The notes under the pieces: generated by a model
Told to the model about the DNA's origin: nothing
The model's input: only the letters and a program-made list of their open reading frames with translations
Database searches by the model: none
Shown here: positions 43,672-52,099 of the stretch, piece after piece
Layout of the letters: every line of letters starts with the position of its first letter
Numbering within the stretch: position 1 is the stretch's first letter
From: CAWCOU01 sp963797335
Lineage (GTDB): Bacteria > Pseudomonadota > Gammaproteobacteria > JAURND01
Direction of reading: 5' to 3'
NCBI GenBank assembly: GCA_963797335.1
Contig: CAWCOU010000007.1
Coordinates: forward strand, 186,001 to 250,000
Length of the DNA: 64,000 bases
Position numbers and translations under genes: made by a program

Positions 43672-45510
43672 ATGAGTTTTGAGCAGCAAGCGATTCGCAC
43701 AGTGACAACCACAGTGAAGTTAGGTTCCGATATAGTTTTAGGAGTACAGCAAGGAGAACCATTAGACAGGGTGACTGGACTAAAATTAAGCGAAATTCCA
43801 ATAGCTAATATGGCCGTACCCACCGATAGAGATAGTGATCAAGTCGGTCGTTACAGTGAAAAAAAGGCGGAGCATGACACGCTGACAAGTAATGCCAAGC
43901 TACTGCATCGAAGCATCGATCTCAATCTGGATGGCATCGAATTAACGGTTGAAGATCGCGTCAGATTAGACGAAGCTGTCAAACAAGTACATTTGCTCTT
44001 ATTGAAAGACCCACAATTACTAGAAAAATACAAAGAAGCTTGCGCAACTTTGCAAGACTATACCGATGGTAGTAATTCATTCCTTATTGGTCAGACGCTG
44101 TCAATGGCACAGCTTATGATTTCGCTAACCGCGGCTGCTGCCGTGTTTCCACCAGTCACATTAGGGCTTGCCGTGACCGGTGCCAGCGGTTTGATTTCTT
44201 ACACCGGTGAAAAAATTGCCGCCTACCGGGAAGAAAAGCAACGGGGAGGCTTAGATAGCCTAAAAGCGGAAATAGGGCAAGCAGTTAGCACAGTAGCAGA
44301 TATCTATCTGGATATCGTTGCCAAACGTTTCCCTGAGAATCAAGCCTACATTAACAAAGTCAAAGGAGTGATGGGTACACATTCGGTGGCAACTGCCAGA
44401 GACGTAGTTGCGGATTTACAGTTCCTTAACCATTACTTGAGAAATCCCGAAAACGCCAGCGCTCAGGAAGCGATTATCAATAGAGCGGCTTTTTTAGAAA
44501 AAGAATTATTGGCCAAAGAGAGAAAAATGCTACAACAAAGCGACAGGGTAGAGGCGCTGGCTAGAAAAATGGAAGAGTGTCGACCAGTGGATGGGGAAAT
44601 TGTCAATAACTGGAAAAAGAGAGAAGAGCACGAAAAACTTTCCACATTCCATAAAACGGCTGTAAAAAAGCTGGCCGTGTATACAGAAACCTATAAAGCG
44701 TGGCGAGAAGAGTTCAAAACCTACCAACCCCATTTAGAGAATGTTTTAACTAAACAGTTAATCGCAAGTCGTGAATTATTAAAGTCCCCCGAATTATCGG
44801 AAAAACAGCGACTATTCACCACCAATAAAGTGCAACGATTGGAAAGGTCTTTACTGAAACATCGGGAGAAACTAGAGGAAATGAGCCGAGAAGCCAAGCG
44901 CTTAGCAGCGGAGGAGGAACGAAAATCCAGAGTCCGCGTTCGAAAACTGAGACCGGCTCCTATTTCTACTCAGCCATTAGCATTAACCTCGTTACCCAAA
45001 GTGCCGGTATTGCAAAGATCGGGTTCGGTCCATATGCATGGCAGTATTAATACCACTGCTCACCCCTCCCCAGACTCATCTACTGGTGTGCTAAATACTC
45101 CGGTATCAGGACGCACAGGATTAAGCTCAGGGATATTATCGACTCGCTCAAGCGTTGTTTCTGATGAGCAGAGATCTGCTAGCAGCCGAGAATTGCTATC
45201 CCCGGATTTGTCCGAGAAGGATTTTTTAACGCCCAAATCAGGCATGCGTAAAGTAAGATCATTGGAGCGCCTAACTCTCTCTTCTCCCGAGTCTTTATCA
45301 GCCTCGCCGCAGCCTACTCCTTCACCAGTCCAGACTACGCCGCTGAGTGCTTGCTCGGCCGGATTTTTCCGCCGTAATGCAAAGGTACAGCCCATGCTGG
45401 CATCAATTTCGGAAGAGGGTCTACAAAAACAAAGTTCGGTGGATTCAGAGCCAGAGCAGCCCAAGGCTAAAACTAAGAAACGGGTAGTTTCACTTGGAAT
45501 GACTTCTTAA
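43672..45510 (+). CDS. Coiled-coil protein with hydrophobic hairpin, effector candidate
   Basis: A 612-residue protein. Residues of about 140-180 contain a double hydrophobic segment (LSMAQLMISLTAAAAVFPPV, then LGLAVTGASGLISYTG) that could insert in a membrane. Residues of about 260-430 are strongly charged coiled coil (KEELLAKERKMLQQSDRVEA and similar). The C-terminal 180 residues are Ser/Pro/Thr-rich, contain three similar LxSP(D/E)LSEK-type peptides (SRELLKSPELSEKQ; SRELLSPDLSEKD), and end with a Glu-rich patch followed by a basic tail. No enzymatic domain is recognised. The build is typical of Dot/Icm type IV effectors, which often carry Glu-rich C-terminal signals; this remains inference. 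Confidence 0.55.
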   Translation: MSFEQQAIRTVTTTVKLGSDIVLGVQQGEPLDRVTGLKLSEIPIANMAVPTDRDSDQVGRYSEKKAEHDTLTSNAKLLHRSIDLNLDGIELTVEDRVRLDEAVKQVHLLLLKDPQLLEKYKEACATLQDYTDGSNSFLIGQTLSMAQLMISLTAAAAVFPPVTLGLAVTGASGLISYTGEKIAAYREEKQRGGLDSLKAEIGQAVSTVADIYLDIVAKRFPENQAYINKVKGVMGTHSVATARDVVADLQFLNHYLRNPENASAQEAIINRAAFLEKELLAKERKMLQQSDRVEALARKMEECRPVDGEIVNNWKKREEHEKLSTFHKTAVKKLAVYTETYKAWREEFKTYQPHLENVLTKQLIASRELLKSPELSEKQRLFTTNKVQRLERSLLKHREKLEEMSREAKRLAAEEERKSRVRVRKLRPAPISTQPLALTSLPKVPVLQRSGSVHMHGSINTTAHPSPDSSTGVLNTPVSGRTGLSSGILSTRSSVVSDEQRSASSRELLSPDLSEKDFLTPKSGMRKVRSLERLTLSSPESLSASPQPTPSPVQTTPLSACSAGFFRRNAKVQPMLASISEEGLQKQSSVDSEPEQPKAKTKKRVVSLGMTS

Positions 45511-45520
45511 GCTAAACAAC

Positions 45521-45578
45521 CCCTTCTCCCCAATAAATTCCTTCTCCCCTTGTGGGAGAAGGAATTTATTGGGGAAGG
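45521..45578. repeat. Long palindrome after the effector candidate
   Basis: CCTTCTCCCCAATAAATTC and its continuation CTTCTCCC are mirrored by GGGAGAAG and GAATTTATTGGGGAAGG around a CTTGT-type loop, giving a stem of about 25 bp. It may also end transcription of both convergent genes. Confidence 0.75.
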
Positions 45579-45593
45579 GAAGTATATTTATTC

Positions 45594-45929
45594 TTATTCC
45601 GGTGTGGGTGCTGCTACCAACGGGGTTACGCCGCCTTGAGCCTTACACTCTTCGGATGTCATGTATGTCCCACCTTTGCCTCGGCACGAATTTTGACCCT
45701 TGCACGAATTGACCATTTGGCAAGTAGTGGTCATTAGCTTGCAGGAACTATGGCCCTTACAAGAATTGACGCCATAGCATAATATTTGATTATTATACAC
45801 AGGGTTGACCTGGACAATAGGCGTGCTACCATCCATAACGGCTTGAGGGCTGGTATTGGCGCAGCCTTTGATGGTTAGCGCCAGGGAGCTTGCTAAGGCT
45901 GCTCCTAATAATTTTCTGCGAATATCCAT
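45594..45929 (-). CDS. Cys-rich bufferin-like (BufA2-type) periplasmic protein
   Basis: A 111-residue protein; the start at 45929 has GGAG eight bases upstream. A signal sequence (RRKLLGAALASSLALTIKGC) is followed by a Cys-rich domain with repeated NSCKG units: CYGVNSCKGHSSCK, CQMVNSCKGQNSCRGKGG and a final EECKAQGG. These match the pattern of BufA2-type metal-buffering peptides described in bacteria. No bufB/bufC processing genes are adjacent; the divergent neighbour is argS. A role in binding copper or another metal in the periplasm is likely by family, not shown here. Confidence 0.65.
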   Translation of the reverse strand: MDIRRKLLGAALASSLALTIKGCANTSPQAVMDGSTPIVQVNPVYNNQILCYGVNSCKGHSSCKLMTTTCQMVNSCKGQNSCRGKGGTYMTSEECKAQGGVTPLVAAPTPE

Positions 45930-46039
45930 TCGACTCATCTCCATAAAAGTAAAGTAAACATACTTTAAGAATAGCTATGAAAACGGCGTTTACCAGCCTA
46001 TAGAATGGATCGATATTCGCTTTACCTATTGTGAGATGT

Positions 46040-47791
46040 ATGCAAACCACACTTGACACATTGACTCAATTATTTTTCCAGGCAGCGGTTGCTGCATTCC
46101 CCGATGCGGCTATCTCGCCGGCCATGTTGGTCATCACGCCCAGTACTCAAGATAAATTTGGCCACTATCAATGCAATAGCGCGATGAAGCTGGCAGCACT
46201 GTTGCAAAAAAATCCCCGCGAAATTGCCCAGAGCTTAATATCTCAACTACCGAATCAGTCGTCAGGTGCAATGGCACGCTATGAGATCGCTGGTCCAGGC
46301 TTTATTAACATCACCCTCACGGATGATTATTTGGCAAAACGTATACAGCATATGCTGAATGACCCTTGGTTGGGGGTGGATAGGGCCAAAGATCACCCGA
46401 AATTGATCATTGATTTTTCCAGCCCCAACACGGCCAAAGAGATGCACGTGGGGCATTTGCGTTCAACCATCATTGGTGATTGCCTAGCGCGCTTATTTGA
46501 ATTTTTAGATTATGATGTCCTGCGTCTCAATCATATTGGTGATTGGGGTACTTCATTCGGTATGTTGGTGGCTTATCTTAAAGAACAGCAGGTGGCTATT
46601 CAGCCCGAAAATAAAGAGGTTAATCTCACGCAATTGGTGCAGTGGTACCGTCAATCCAAGCGTCGTTTCGACGAAGATCCCGAATTTAAACGTCAAGCCC
46701 AACAGGAGGTTATCGCTATCCAACGAGGGGATGAGGAGTCTTTACGGCTTTGGCAACTGATTTGCGATATCTCTCGACGGGCTTATCAGGAGATTTATGA
46801 TCTACTGGATGTGCGTATTATTGAAAGAGGCGAGTCGTTCTATAACCCTTTTTTAGCGGAGGTCGTTGCTGATTTGATGGCTAAAAATTTGGTGACAATC
46901 TCGGATGGCGCCAAATGCATTTTTTTGCCCGGCTTCACTAATCGCGACGGGGAGCTACTGCCGTTAATCATTGAAAAATCCGATGGCGGTTACAATTACG
47001 CAACCACCGACTTAGCCGCCATTCGTCACCGAGTGATCAACGAGCAGGCGACTCGCATCATTTACCTCACCGACGCTGGCCAGGCTCAACATTTTCAAAT
47101 GGTGTTTCAAACCGCTATTAATGCCGGCTACCTAGATCCCGAACGAGTCACCGTTAATCACGTCACGTTTGGTTTGGTTCTGGGTCCTGATGGTAAAAAA
47201 TTTCGCACCCGCGCCGGTGACACAGAACGTTTAATTGATCTGTTGACAGCAGCTATTACCCATGCCCGCGCCATTTTAAAAGAACGCAGCCCCGATTTGA
47301 CGGAAACCGAATTGAATCAAACGGCAGAAATTCTGGGCATCAATGCGATTAAATATGCGGATTTAGCCGGCAATCGCACCGGGGATTATGTGTTCAGCTA
47401 CGAGCGGATGTTACGTTTTGAAGGAAATACGGCTTTATTTTTATTATATGCCTATGTGCGGGTGAATGGCATTAAACGGAAAATGAAAGCGGACATTGAC
47501 GCCTTGCAGCAACATGCCGTCATACAGCTTAAACATCCGACGGAAATCGCGTTGGCCGTGCACATTGATCAATTTGGTGAAGTGTTGATGCAAATGTCGA
47601 TTGATCTTTATCCCCATAGGCTAACCGAGTATTTATATCATTTGGCTGAACGCTTCCATGCCTTCTTCCGAGACTGTCGAGTGGAAGGCGACCCAGCATG
47701 GGAATCCAGGCTACTGCTCTGTGAAGTAGTCGCCCGAGTGATGCGTCAGGGCTTAGGAATTCTAGGCTTAAAGATGCTGGAGAAATTATAG
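46040..47791 (+). CDS. argS: Arginyl-tRNA synthetase
   Basis: A 583-residue class I synthetase; ATG 46040 is preferred to the GTG at 46031. Seen: the N-terminal additional domain, FGHYQCNSAMKLA, the HIGH-type motif AKEMHVGHLRSTIIGD, the DGGYNYATTDLAAIRHR segment, a KMSK-like GPDGKKFRTRAGDT, and the C-terminal anticodon-binding helices ending with VMRQGLGILGLKMLEKL. It charges tRNA-Arg. Confidence 0.96.
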   Translation: MQTTLDTLTQLFFQAAVAAFPDAAISPAMLVITPSTQDKFGHYQCNSAMKLAALLQKNPREIAQSLISQLPNQSSGAMARYEIAGPGFINITLTDDYLAKRIQHMLNDPWLGVDRAKDHPKLIIDFSSPNTAKEMHVGHLRSTIIGDCLARLFEFLDYDVLRLNHIGDWGTSFGMLVAYLKEQQVAIQPENKEVNLTQLVQWYRQSKRRFDEDPEFKRQAQQEVIAIQRGDEESLRLWQLICDISRRAYQEIYDLLDVRIIERGESFYNPFLAEVVADLMAKNLVTISDGAKCIFLPGFTNRDGELLPLIIEKSDGGYNYATTDLAAIRHRVINEQATRIIYLTDAGQAQHFQMVFQTAINAGYLDPERVTVNHVTFGLVLGPDGKKFRTRAGDTERLIDLLTAAITHARAILKERSPDLTETELNQTAEILGINAIKYADLAGNRTGDYVFSYERMLRFEGNTALFLLYAYVRVNGIKRKMKADIDALQQHAVIQLKHPTEIALAVHIDQFGEVLMQMSIDLYPHRLTEYLYHLAERFHAFFRDCRVEGDPAWESRLLLCEVVARVMRQGLGILGLKMLEKL

Positions 47792-47857
47792 ACTTTTTAG
47801 TGAAGGCTGCGGCAATGGACTACATTTTTTCAGAAGCGGCCGTGTTAAATTGGAAAA

Positions 47858-48143
47858 CCTTAGGAATAGTTATTCTTAAGGGAAAAAATCATTCAGGTAG
47901 TAGCAATCATCCGAGGTGAATCTACTGCCCTGCCAGGGATTGGCAAATGAATGATTGTAGGAGATTCTCTGTTGTTCAGAAAAATACAGATGTAATGGAA
48001 GTAGCTTTTTTAGTTACCTCCAAGTATACAATCGCACCCGTCTCAAATCCAGTTATTGTGGACTGAGCTGAGGGGGTTAGACAGCCGAATAGCTTTGCTG
48101 GTCTTTGCGTTGAAATACTTCATTGCCGTCAGTATTTCTTTTT
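47858..48143 (+). ncRNA. Candidate structured small RNA downstream of argS
   Basis: The gap has no ORF but folds by eye. A 10-bp hairpin CCTTAGGAAT/ATTCTTAAGG (47858-47881) is followed by a three-way junction: P1 AATCATTCA/TGAATGATT (47887-47956), P2 GGTAGTAG/CTACTGCC (47896-47929, with an inner TCATC/GGTGA helix), and P3 TGCCA/TGGCA (47931-47945). A TGGA/TCCA hairpin lies near 47996-48021. It ends in the terminator at 48112-48143. GGA occurs in the P3 loop and in several unpaired stretches, which could bind CsrA. No known family is recognised. Confidence 0.5.
48112..48143 (+). terminator. Rho-independent terminator
   Basis: GAAATACT pairs with AGTATTTC over an 11-base loop and is followed by TTTTT. 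It would end the candidate small RNA or a long argS transcript. Confidence 0.65.
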
Positions 48144-48214
48144 CCACTCTTGGGTGGGAAATGCCTATAACAAAATAGAGACATCTAAAGTTACATGTCA
48201 TGGAGGACAAAAGA

Positions 48215-48382
48215 ATGTCAAACGAACAATTATTTGAAATCGGTTACCGATTCCTTTCCCAAAAAAATTACCAAGCTGCCTTACCTTATTTACACAAAGC
48301 TGCTATTAAAGGCCATATGATGGCGCATCTCTGGTTAGAGAACCTATATGTTCATGGTTACGAGGCTTCATCAGACCAATAG
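48215..48382 (+). CDS. Sel1/TPR-like miniprotein
   Basis: A 55-residue protein with GGAGG before ATG 48215. It consists of one TPR/Sel1-type helical pair (QLFEIGYRFLSQKNYQAALP, then YLHKAAIKGHMMAHLWLENLY) plus a short tail. It is either a genuine one-repeat adaptor or the start of a formerly longer Sel1 protein. The convergent lytic transglycosylase gene ends 7 bases away. Confidence 0.55.
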   Translation: MSNEQLFEIGYRFLSQKNYQAALPYLHKAAIKGHMMAHLWLENLYVHGYEASSDQ

Positions 48383-48388
48383 CGGCGC

Positions 48389-49480
48389 TTAAACACCGAT
48401 AGTTAACCACTTCCCCTGATGAAAAATAACGGGTAGTAAGCGACTATCCAACAACTCACGCTTTAGGTCATCCGCTGCCTCGACCATAGGTTGTGCCTTT
48501 GCGCCAGTATAAACCGGGACAGGCAACACCACAGTGGGTTTTGATTGCATATCAGCTAAAATCACCGGCGCGTTCGCTTGGGTGGTTGGGATTAATAACG
48601 TATTCGGTGAATGCTGCGTCGTGGCCATTTTAATATAGCCGGGATTCAATTTTTGCATCGTCGATGGGCTGATGCCATTATTCGCCGCTACTTTGTTCAA
48701 ATCGACGTTTGCCGCTACTCTAATGGTTTTTAAGTAGGGTATGTTGGTCAGATGGGGCAGCTGAATATTGTAGCGTTGAGGGTGTTGCACCACTTCTGCT
48801 AAAGCCAATAATTTAGGTACATAATTGGCTGTTTCTTTAGGCAAGTTTAACTCCCAAAAGGTAGCAGCACGATACCAACGGGATTGTCGTTTCATTTGTT
48901 TGTTGACATTGCCAGGCCCCCAATTGTAAGCAGCCAAGGCAATTTGCCAGTCTTTTTTAAACATCTGGTTTAATGCCGTCAAATAAGTCAATGCGGCGTG
49001 TGTGGAAGCAACAATGTCGCGACGACCGTCGTAGACATTGCTGGTTTTTAATCCCATATCGGTGCCGGTTTTAGGCATAATCTGCCAAACACCACTGGCG
49101 CCAGGACCTGATTTAGCATTGGGGTTGTATTGGCTTTCCACCATGGGTAATAAAGCCAATTCGGCGGGAACCCCATAGGCTTTCGTTTGTTGAAAAATGT
49201 AAGAAATATACGGCGCAGCCGCTTGTAAAGCACGATACAAGGATTTTTGGTGTTGTTGCAATACCGCGATCTGCCGATTGATTTCGCCACGATCCACCTC
49301 ATGATTGAGCTTGAAATTCTGGCTAATTTCATCCCATAACGTATGAGTAAGGGCAGGCTTAGTCTGCTGTGCTTGGGTAGAAGAATCGCTGTGAGCAGAC
49401 GCTTTGAGGGTGATACTGAACAAAGAGCTGCCACACAAGGCAATACCGACGATTTTTTTACTTTTTCTAACCCAACTCAT
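48389..49480 (-). CDS. Lytic transglycosylase with LysM-like domain (paralogue 1)
   Basis: A 363-residue protein; ATG 49480 lies two bases after the stop of paralogue 2, with AGGGG upstream. A signal peptide is followed by an SLT (GH23) domain of the MltD kind: catalytic Glu in LALLPMVESQYNPNAKSGPG, then SGVWQIMPKTGTDMG, LAAYNWGPGNVN and the FWELNLPKETANYVPKLLAL helix. A single LysM-like segment follows (VDLNKVAANNGISPSTMQKL). The end is VIFHQGKWLTIGV, shared with paralogue 2. It cleaves the glycan strand of peptidoglycan in the periplasm. It has no promoter of its own and is probably read from the paralogue 2 promoter. Confidence 0.85.
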   Translation of the reverse strand: MSWVRKSKKIVGIALCGSSLFSITLKASAHSDSSTQAQQTKPALTHTLWDEISQNFKLNHEVDRGEINRQIAVLQQHQKSLYRALQAAAPYISYIFQQTKAYGVPAELALLPMVESQYNPNAKSGPGASGVWQIMPKTGTDMGLKTSNVYDGRRDIVASTHAALTYLTALNQMFKKDWQIALAAYNWGPGNVNKQMKRQSRWYRAATFWELNLPKETANYVPKLLALAEVVQHPQRYNIQLPHLTNIPYLKTIRVAANVDLNKVAANNGISPSTMQKLNPGYIKMATTQHSPNTLLIPTTQANAPVILADMQSKPTVVLPVPVYTGAKAQPMVEAADDLKRELLDSRLLPVIFHQGKWLTIGV

Positions 49481-49482
49481 GA

Positions 49483-50544
49483 TTAAGCCCCTATTGCTAG
49501 CCATTTACCCTGATTAAAAATAGCCGACAATAAATGGGCTTGCGCGGTGCTGGCCGCCAATACAGCTGGCTGTGTCTGGGGTTGAGCACTGGCTGCTATT
49601 TGAGGGGCAGCGGGTTCATTGGCTGCCACTGTGATATTAGTCGTATGGCCAGTAGGGACTAGTAAAGTATTGGGCGAACTGCGGGTGGTCGCCATCTTAA
49701 TGTAACCAGGATTGAACTTCTGCATGGTGGCAGAACTTATGCCGTTTGTTTGAGCTAATTGCTTCAAATTCACATTGGCCGACACGTGTACCGCTTGCAA
49801 ATACTCACCGTTCGGTATATTCGGTAAACGGATATGGTAACGATCCGGATGCTGCACCACTTCCGCCAAAGCTAATAATTTAGGCACATAATTCGCTGTT
49901 TCAGCCGGTAAATTGAGCTCCCAAAAGCTAGCGGTTCGGTACCAGCGCGATTGTTGATGCACTTGCTTATCAACATTGCCAGGCCCCCAGTTATAAGCAG
50001 CCAAGGCGACTTCCCAGTCTTGATGGAATGACTGATGTAAAAAGGTTAAGTAGTTTAAGGCGGCATCGGTAGAGGCGACCACGTCACGTCGACCGTCATA
50101 GCTACTATTACTGGTTAAACCCATGTTCTTACCGGTTTTGGGCATAATCTGCCAAACACCACTGGCGCCCGGCCCAGATTTAGCCAAGGGATTACATTGG
50201 CTTTCGATCATGGGTAATAAAGCCAATTCAGCGGGCACGCCGTGTTTCTGGGTTTGTTGATAAATATACGAAATATAAGGCGCAGCGGCTTGCAAGGAGT
50301 TATATAAAGCCTGCTGGTGCTGTTGTAACCAAGCGATCTGGCGCATGACTTGGCCACGATCCACTTCGTGATTCAGGGTGAAGTGCTGGCTGATGTTTGC
50401 CCACAAGGTATTAGTGGCCACTGTGTTATTTTGTGACGAGTGCAGGAATGGGATTGTGTAAGCTGAACCTTTTAAGCTCAGGCCAATGAGAGAACTACAC
50501 AACGCGAAACCAACGACTTTCTTGCTAACTTTACGTATTTTCAT
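49483..50544 (-). CDS. Lytic transglycosylase with LysM-like domain (paralogue 2)
   Basis: A 353-residue protein starting at ATG 50544. The layout matches paralogue 1: signal peptide (KKVVGFALCSSLIGLSLKGSA), SLT domain with LALLPMIESQCNPLAKSGPG and SGVWQIMPKTGKNMG, one LysM-like segment (VNLKQLAQTNGISSATMQKF), and a tail ending AIFNQGKWLAIGA. There is no ribosome-binding site before the ATG; instead a full promoter ends seven bases upstream, so the mRNA would be leaderless. The SLT core is nearly identical to paralogue 3, showing recent duplication. Confidence 0.85.
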   Translation of the reverse strand: MKIRKVSKKVVGFALCSSLIGLSLKGSAYTIPFLHSSQNNTVATNTLWANISQHFTLNHEVDRGQVMRQIAWLQQHQQALYNSLQAAAPYISYIYQQTQKHGVPAELALLPMIESQCNPLAKSGPGASGVWQIMPKTGKNMGLTSNSSYDGRRDVVASTDAALNYLTFLHQSFHQDWEVALAAYNWGPGNVDKQVHQQSRWYRTASFWELNLPAETANYVPKLLALAEVVQHPDRYHIRLPNIPNGEYLQAVHVSANVNLKQLAQTNGISSATMQKFNPGYIKMATTRSSPNTLLVPTGHTTNITVAANEPAAPQIAASAQPQTQPAVLAASTAQAHLLSAIFNQGKWLAIGA

Positions 50545-50580
50545 TGTACAAATAATACACAAATTGATGCGTATTGTCAA
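50545..50580 (-). promoter_or_regulatory. Promoter for paralogue 2, placed for leaderless mRNA
   Basis: On the minus strand TTGACA (50575-50580), 17 bases, TATTAT (50552-50557), then seven bases to the ATG. Transcription would start at or within two bases of the initiation codon. Confidence 0.75.
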
Positions 50581-50776
50581 TGATTTCGGCATGTTTTAGT
50601 TGATGATTATATCATAACTAATTGATTTTTTGGCAATACTGGTTCCGGGTGGCTGTGTTCATGATTAAACGGAGTAAGGAAGGTCTTTTAATAAATATTT
50701 ATAAGAATTTGAAAGTTAAAGGGGGGTGTTTAAGCCAAAAAAAATCCTCCTCCCGCAAGGGAGAAGGACATGAAGC

Positions 50777-51769
50777 TTAAGCTACTGCGGTTGGCAGGGC
50801 GTCGGTTCTAACCCCGGTGTTCACAGGAACAGAGTTGGCTATCGAAGTACTGTCCGCTGATGCAACCACCGCATTCACCGGCATTAATAAGGTATTGGGT
50901 GAATAACTGGTCGTGGTCATTTTAATATAGCCCGGGTTGAACTTCTGCATGGTCTCAGGGCTAATGCCATCTGTTTGCGCCAATTTCTTCAAATCGACGT
51001 TAGCAGCCACATGCATCGGTTGCAAATACACCCCATTAGGCACGTTCGGCAAACGAATACCATAACGATCCGGATGTTGTACCACTTCAGCCAAAGCCAA
51101 CAATTTAGGCACGTAATTCGCGGTTTCAGCAGGCAAATTTAATTCCCAAAAAGTAGCCGCTCGGTACCAACGTGATTGTTGATGCATCTGTTTATCGATG
51201 TTACCAGGACCCCAGTTATAAGCAGCCAGAGCCACTTCCCAGTCTTGATGGAAAGTTTGGTGTAAAAAGTTTAAGTAATTCAACGCCGCATTAGTAGAGG
51301 CGACTACGTCACGTCGACCATCGTAAGCGCTATTATTCTTAAGACCCATATTTTGGCCGGTCTTAGGCATAATCTGCCAAACACCCGTAGCGCCAGGGCC
51401 CGATTTAGCCATTGGGTTACATTGGCTCTCAATCATGGGCAGTAAAGCCAATTCCGCAGGCACACCGTGTTGCTGGGTCTGTTGATAAATATAAGAAATA
51501 TAAGGCGCAGCCGCTTTCAAGGAGTTATATAACGCCTGTTGGTGCTGTTGTAACCAAGCGATCTGCCGCATAATTTCCCCACGATCCACTTCGTGGTTCA
51601 TGGTGAAATGTTGGCCGATATTTGCCCACAGTGTGTTGGCAGCTACTGGGTTATACTGTTGCGAAGGGTTAACAGGGATTGTGTAAGCCGAACCTTTTAA
51701 GCTCAGGCCAATCAGTGAACTACACAACGCGAGACTAACGACTTTCTTACTAACTTTACGTATTTTCAT
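50777..51769 (-). CDS. Lytic transglycosylase with LysM-like domain (paralogue 3)
   Basis: A 330-residue protein starting at ATG 51769. The signal peptide and SLT domain are almost the same as in paralogue 2 (LALLPMIESQCNPMAKSGPG; TGVWQIMPKTGQNMG; LAAYNWGPGNID), with one LysM-like segment (VDLKKLAQTDGISPETMQKF). It lacks the GKWL tail of the other two and instead ends in VRTDALPTAVA, so the C-terminus has been replaced or cut. It is read from its own promoter, also without a ribosome-binding site. Confidence 0.85.
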   Translation of the reverse strand: MKIRKVSKKVVSLALCSSLIGLSLKGSAYTIPVNPSQQYNPVAANTLWANIGQHFTMNHEVDRGEIMRQIAWLQQHQQALYNSLKAAAPYISYIYQQTQQHGVPAELALLPMIESQCNPMAKSGPGATGVWQIMPKTGQNMGLKNNSAYDGRRDVVASTNAALNYLNFLHQTFHQDWEVALAAYNWGPGNIDKQMHQQSRWYRAATFWELNLPAETANYVPKLLALAEVVQHPDRYGIRLPNVPNGVYLQPMHVAANVDLKKLAQTDGISPETMQKFNPGYIKMTTTSYSPNTLLMPVNAVVASADSTSIANSVPVNTGVRTDALPTAVA

Positions 51770-51805
51770 TGTGTAATTATTACACAGTTCAGGGTGGCAA
51801 GTCAA
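51770..51805 (-). promoter_or_regulatory. Promoter for paralogue 3, placed for leaderless mRNA
   Basis: TTGACT (51800-51805), a 17-base spacer, TAATAA (51777-51782), then seven bases to the ATG: the same geometry as at paralogue 2. Confidence 0.75.
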
Positions 51806-51963
51806 GCCTTACGTCAGTTTATTTTAAGATATAGGCTTAAATTCATTGTGTAAGTGATTGATTTTAACTAACTGACTGATTTTAGGTAGGTCAGTAGACG
51901 AGAAAATGGACGTAAGATGGCATTTACGACAAAAACACTAAAAATTAGCAAAATATATCCGTT

Positions 51964-52099
51964 CTCCTTCTCCCCTTGTAGGAGAAGGTGCCCGTAAGGG
52001 CGGATGAGGGGTCAATTTCGGAGGCACTGACTAGGTAAAGCCTACTGATGCTTACTCCTCATCCGTCTTTGGCACCTTCTCCCACAAGTGGAGAAGGTG
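51964..52099. repeat. MITE-like inverted repeat, overlapping the aconitase 3' end
   Basis: CCTTCTCCCC...GGAGAAGGTGCCCGTAAGGGCGG on the left is mirrored by CCGTCTTTGGCACCTTCTCC...GGAGAAGG on the right, with GATGAGG/CCTCATC inside, over about 135 bases. The right arm runs into the last codons of the aconitase gene. Confidence 0.7.

Noticed and set aside
47887..47956. Hammerhead ribozyme for the three-way junction after argS
   Set aside because: The core sequences CUGAUGA and GAAA are absent on both strands, so only the generic junction shape matches.
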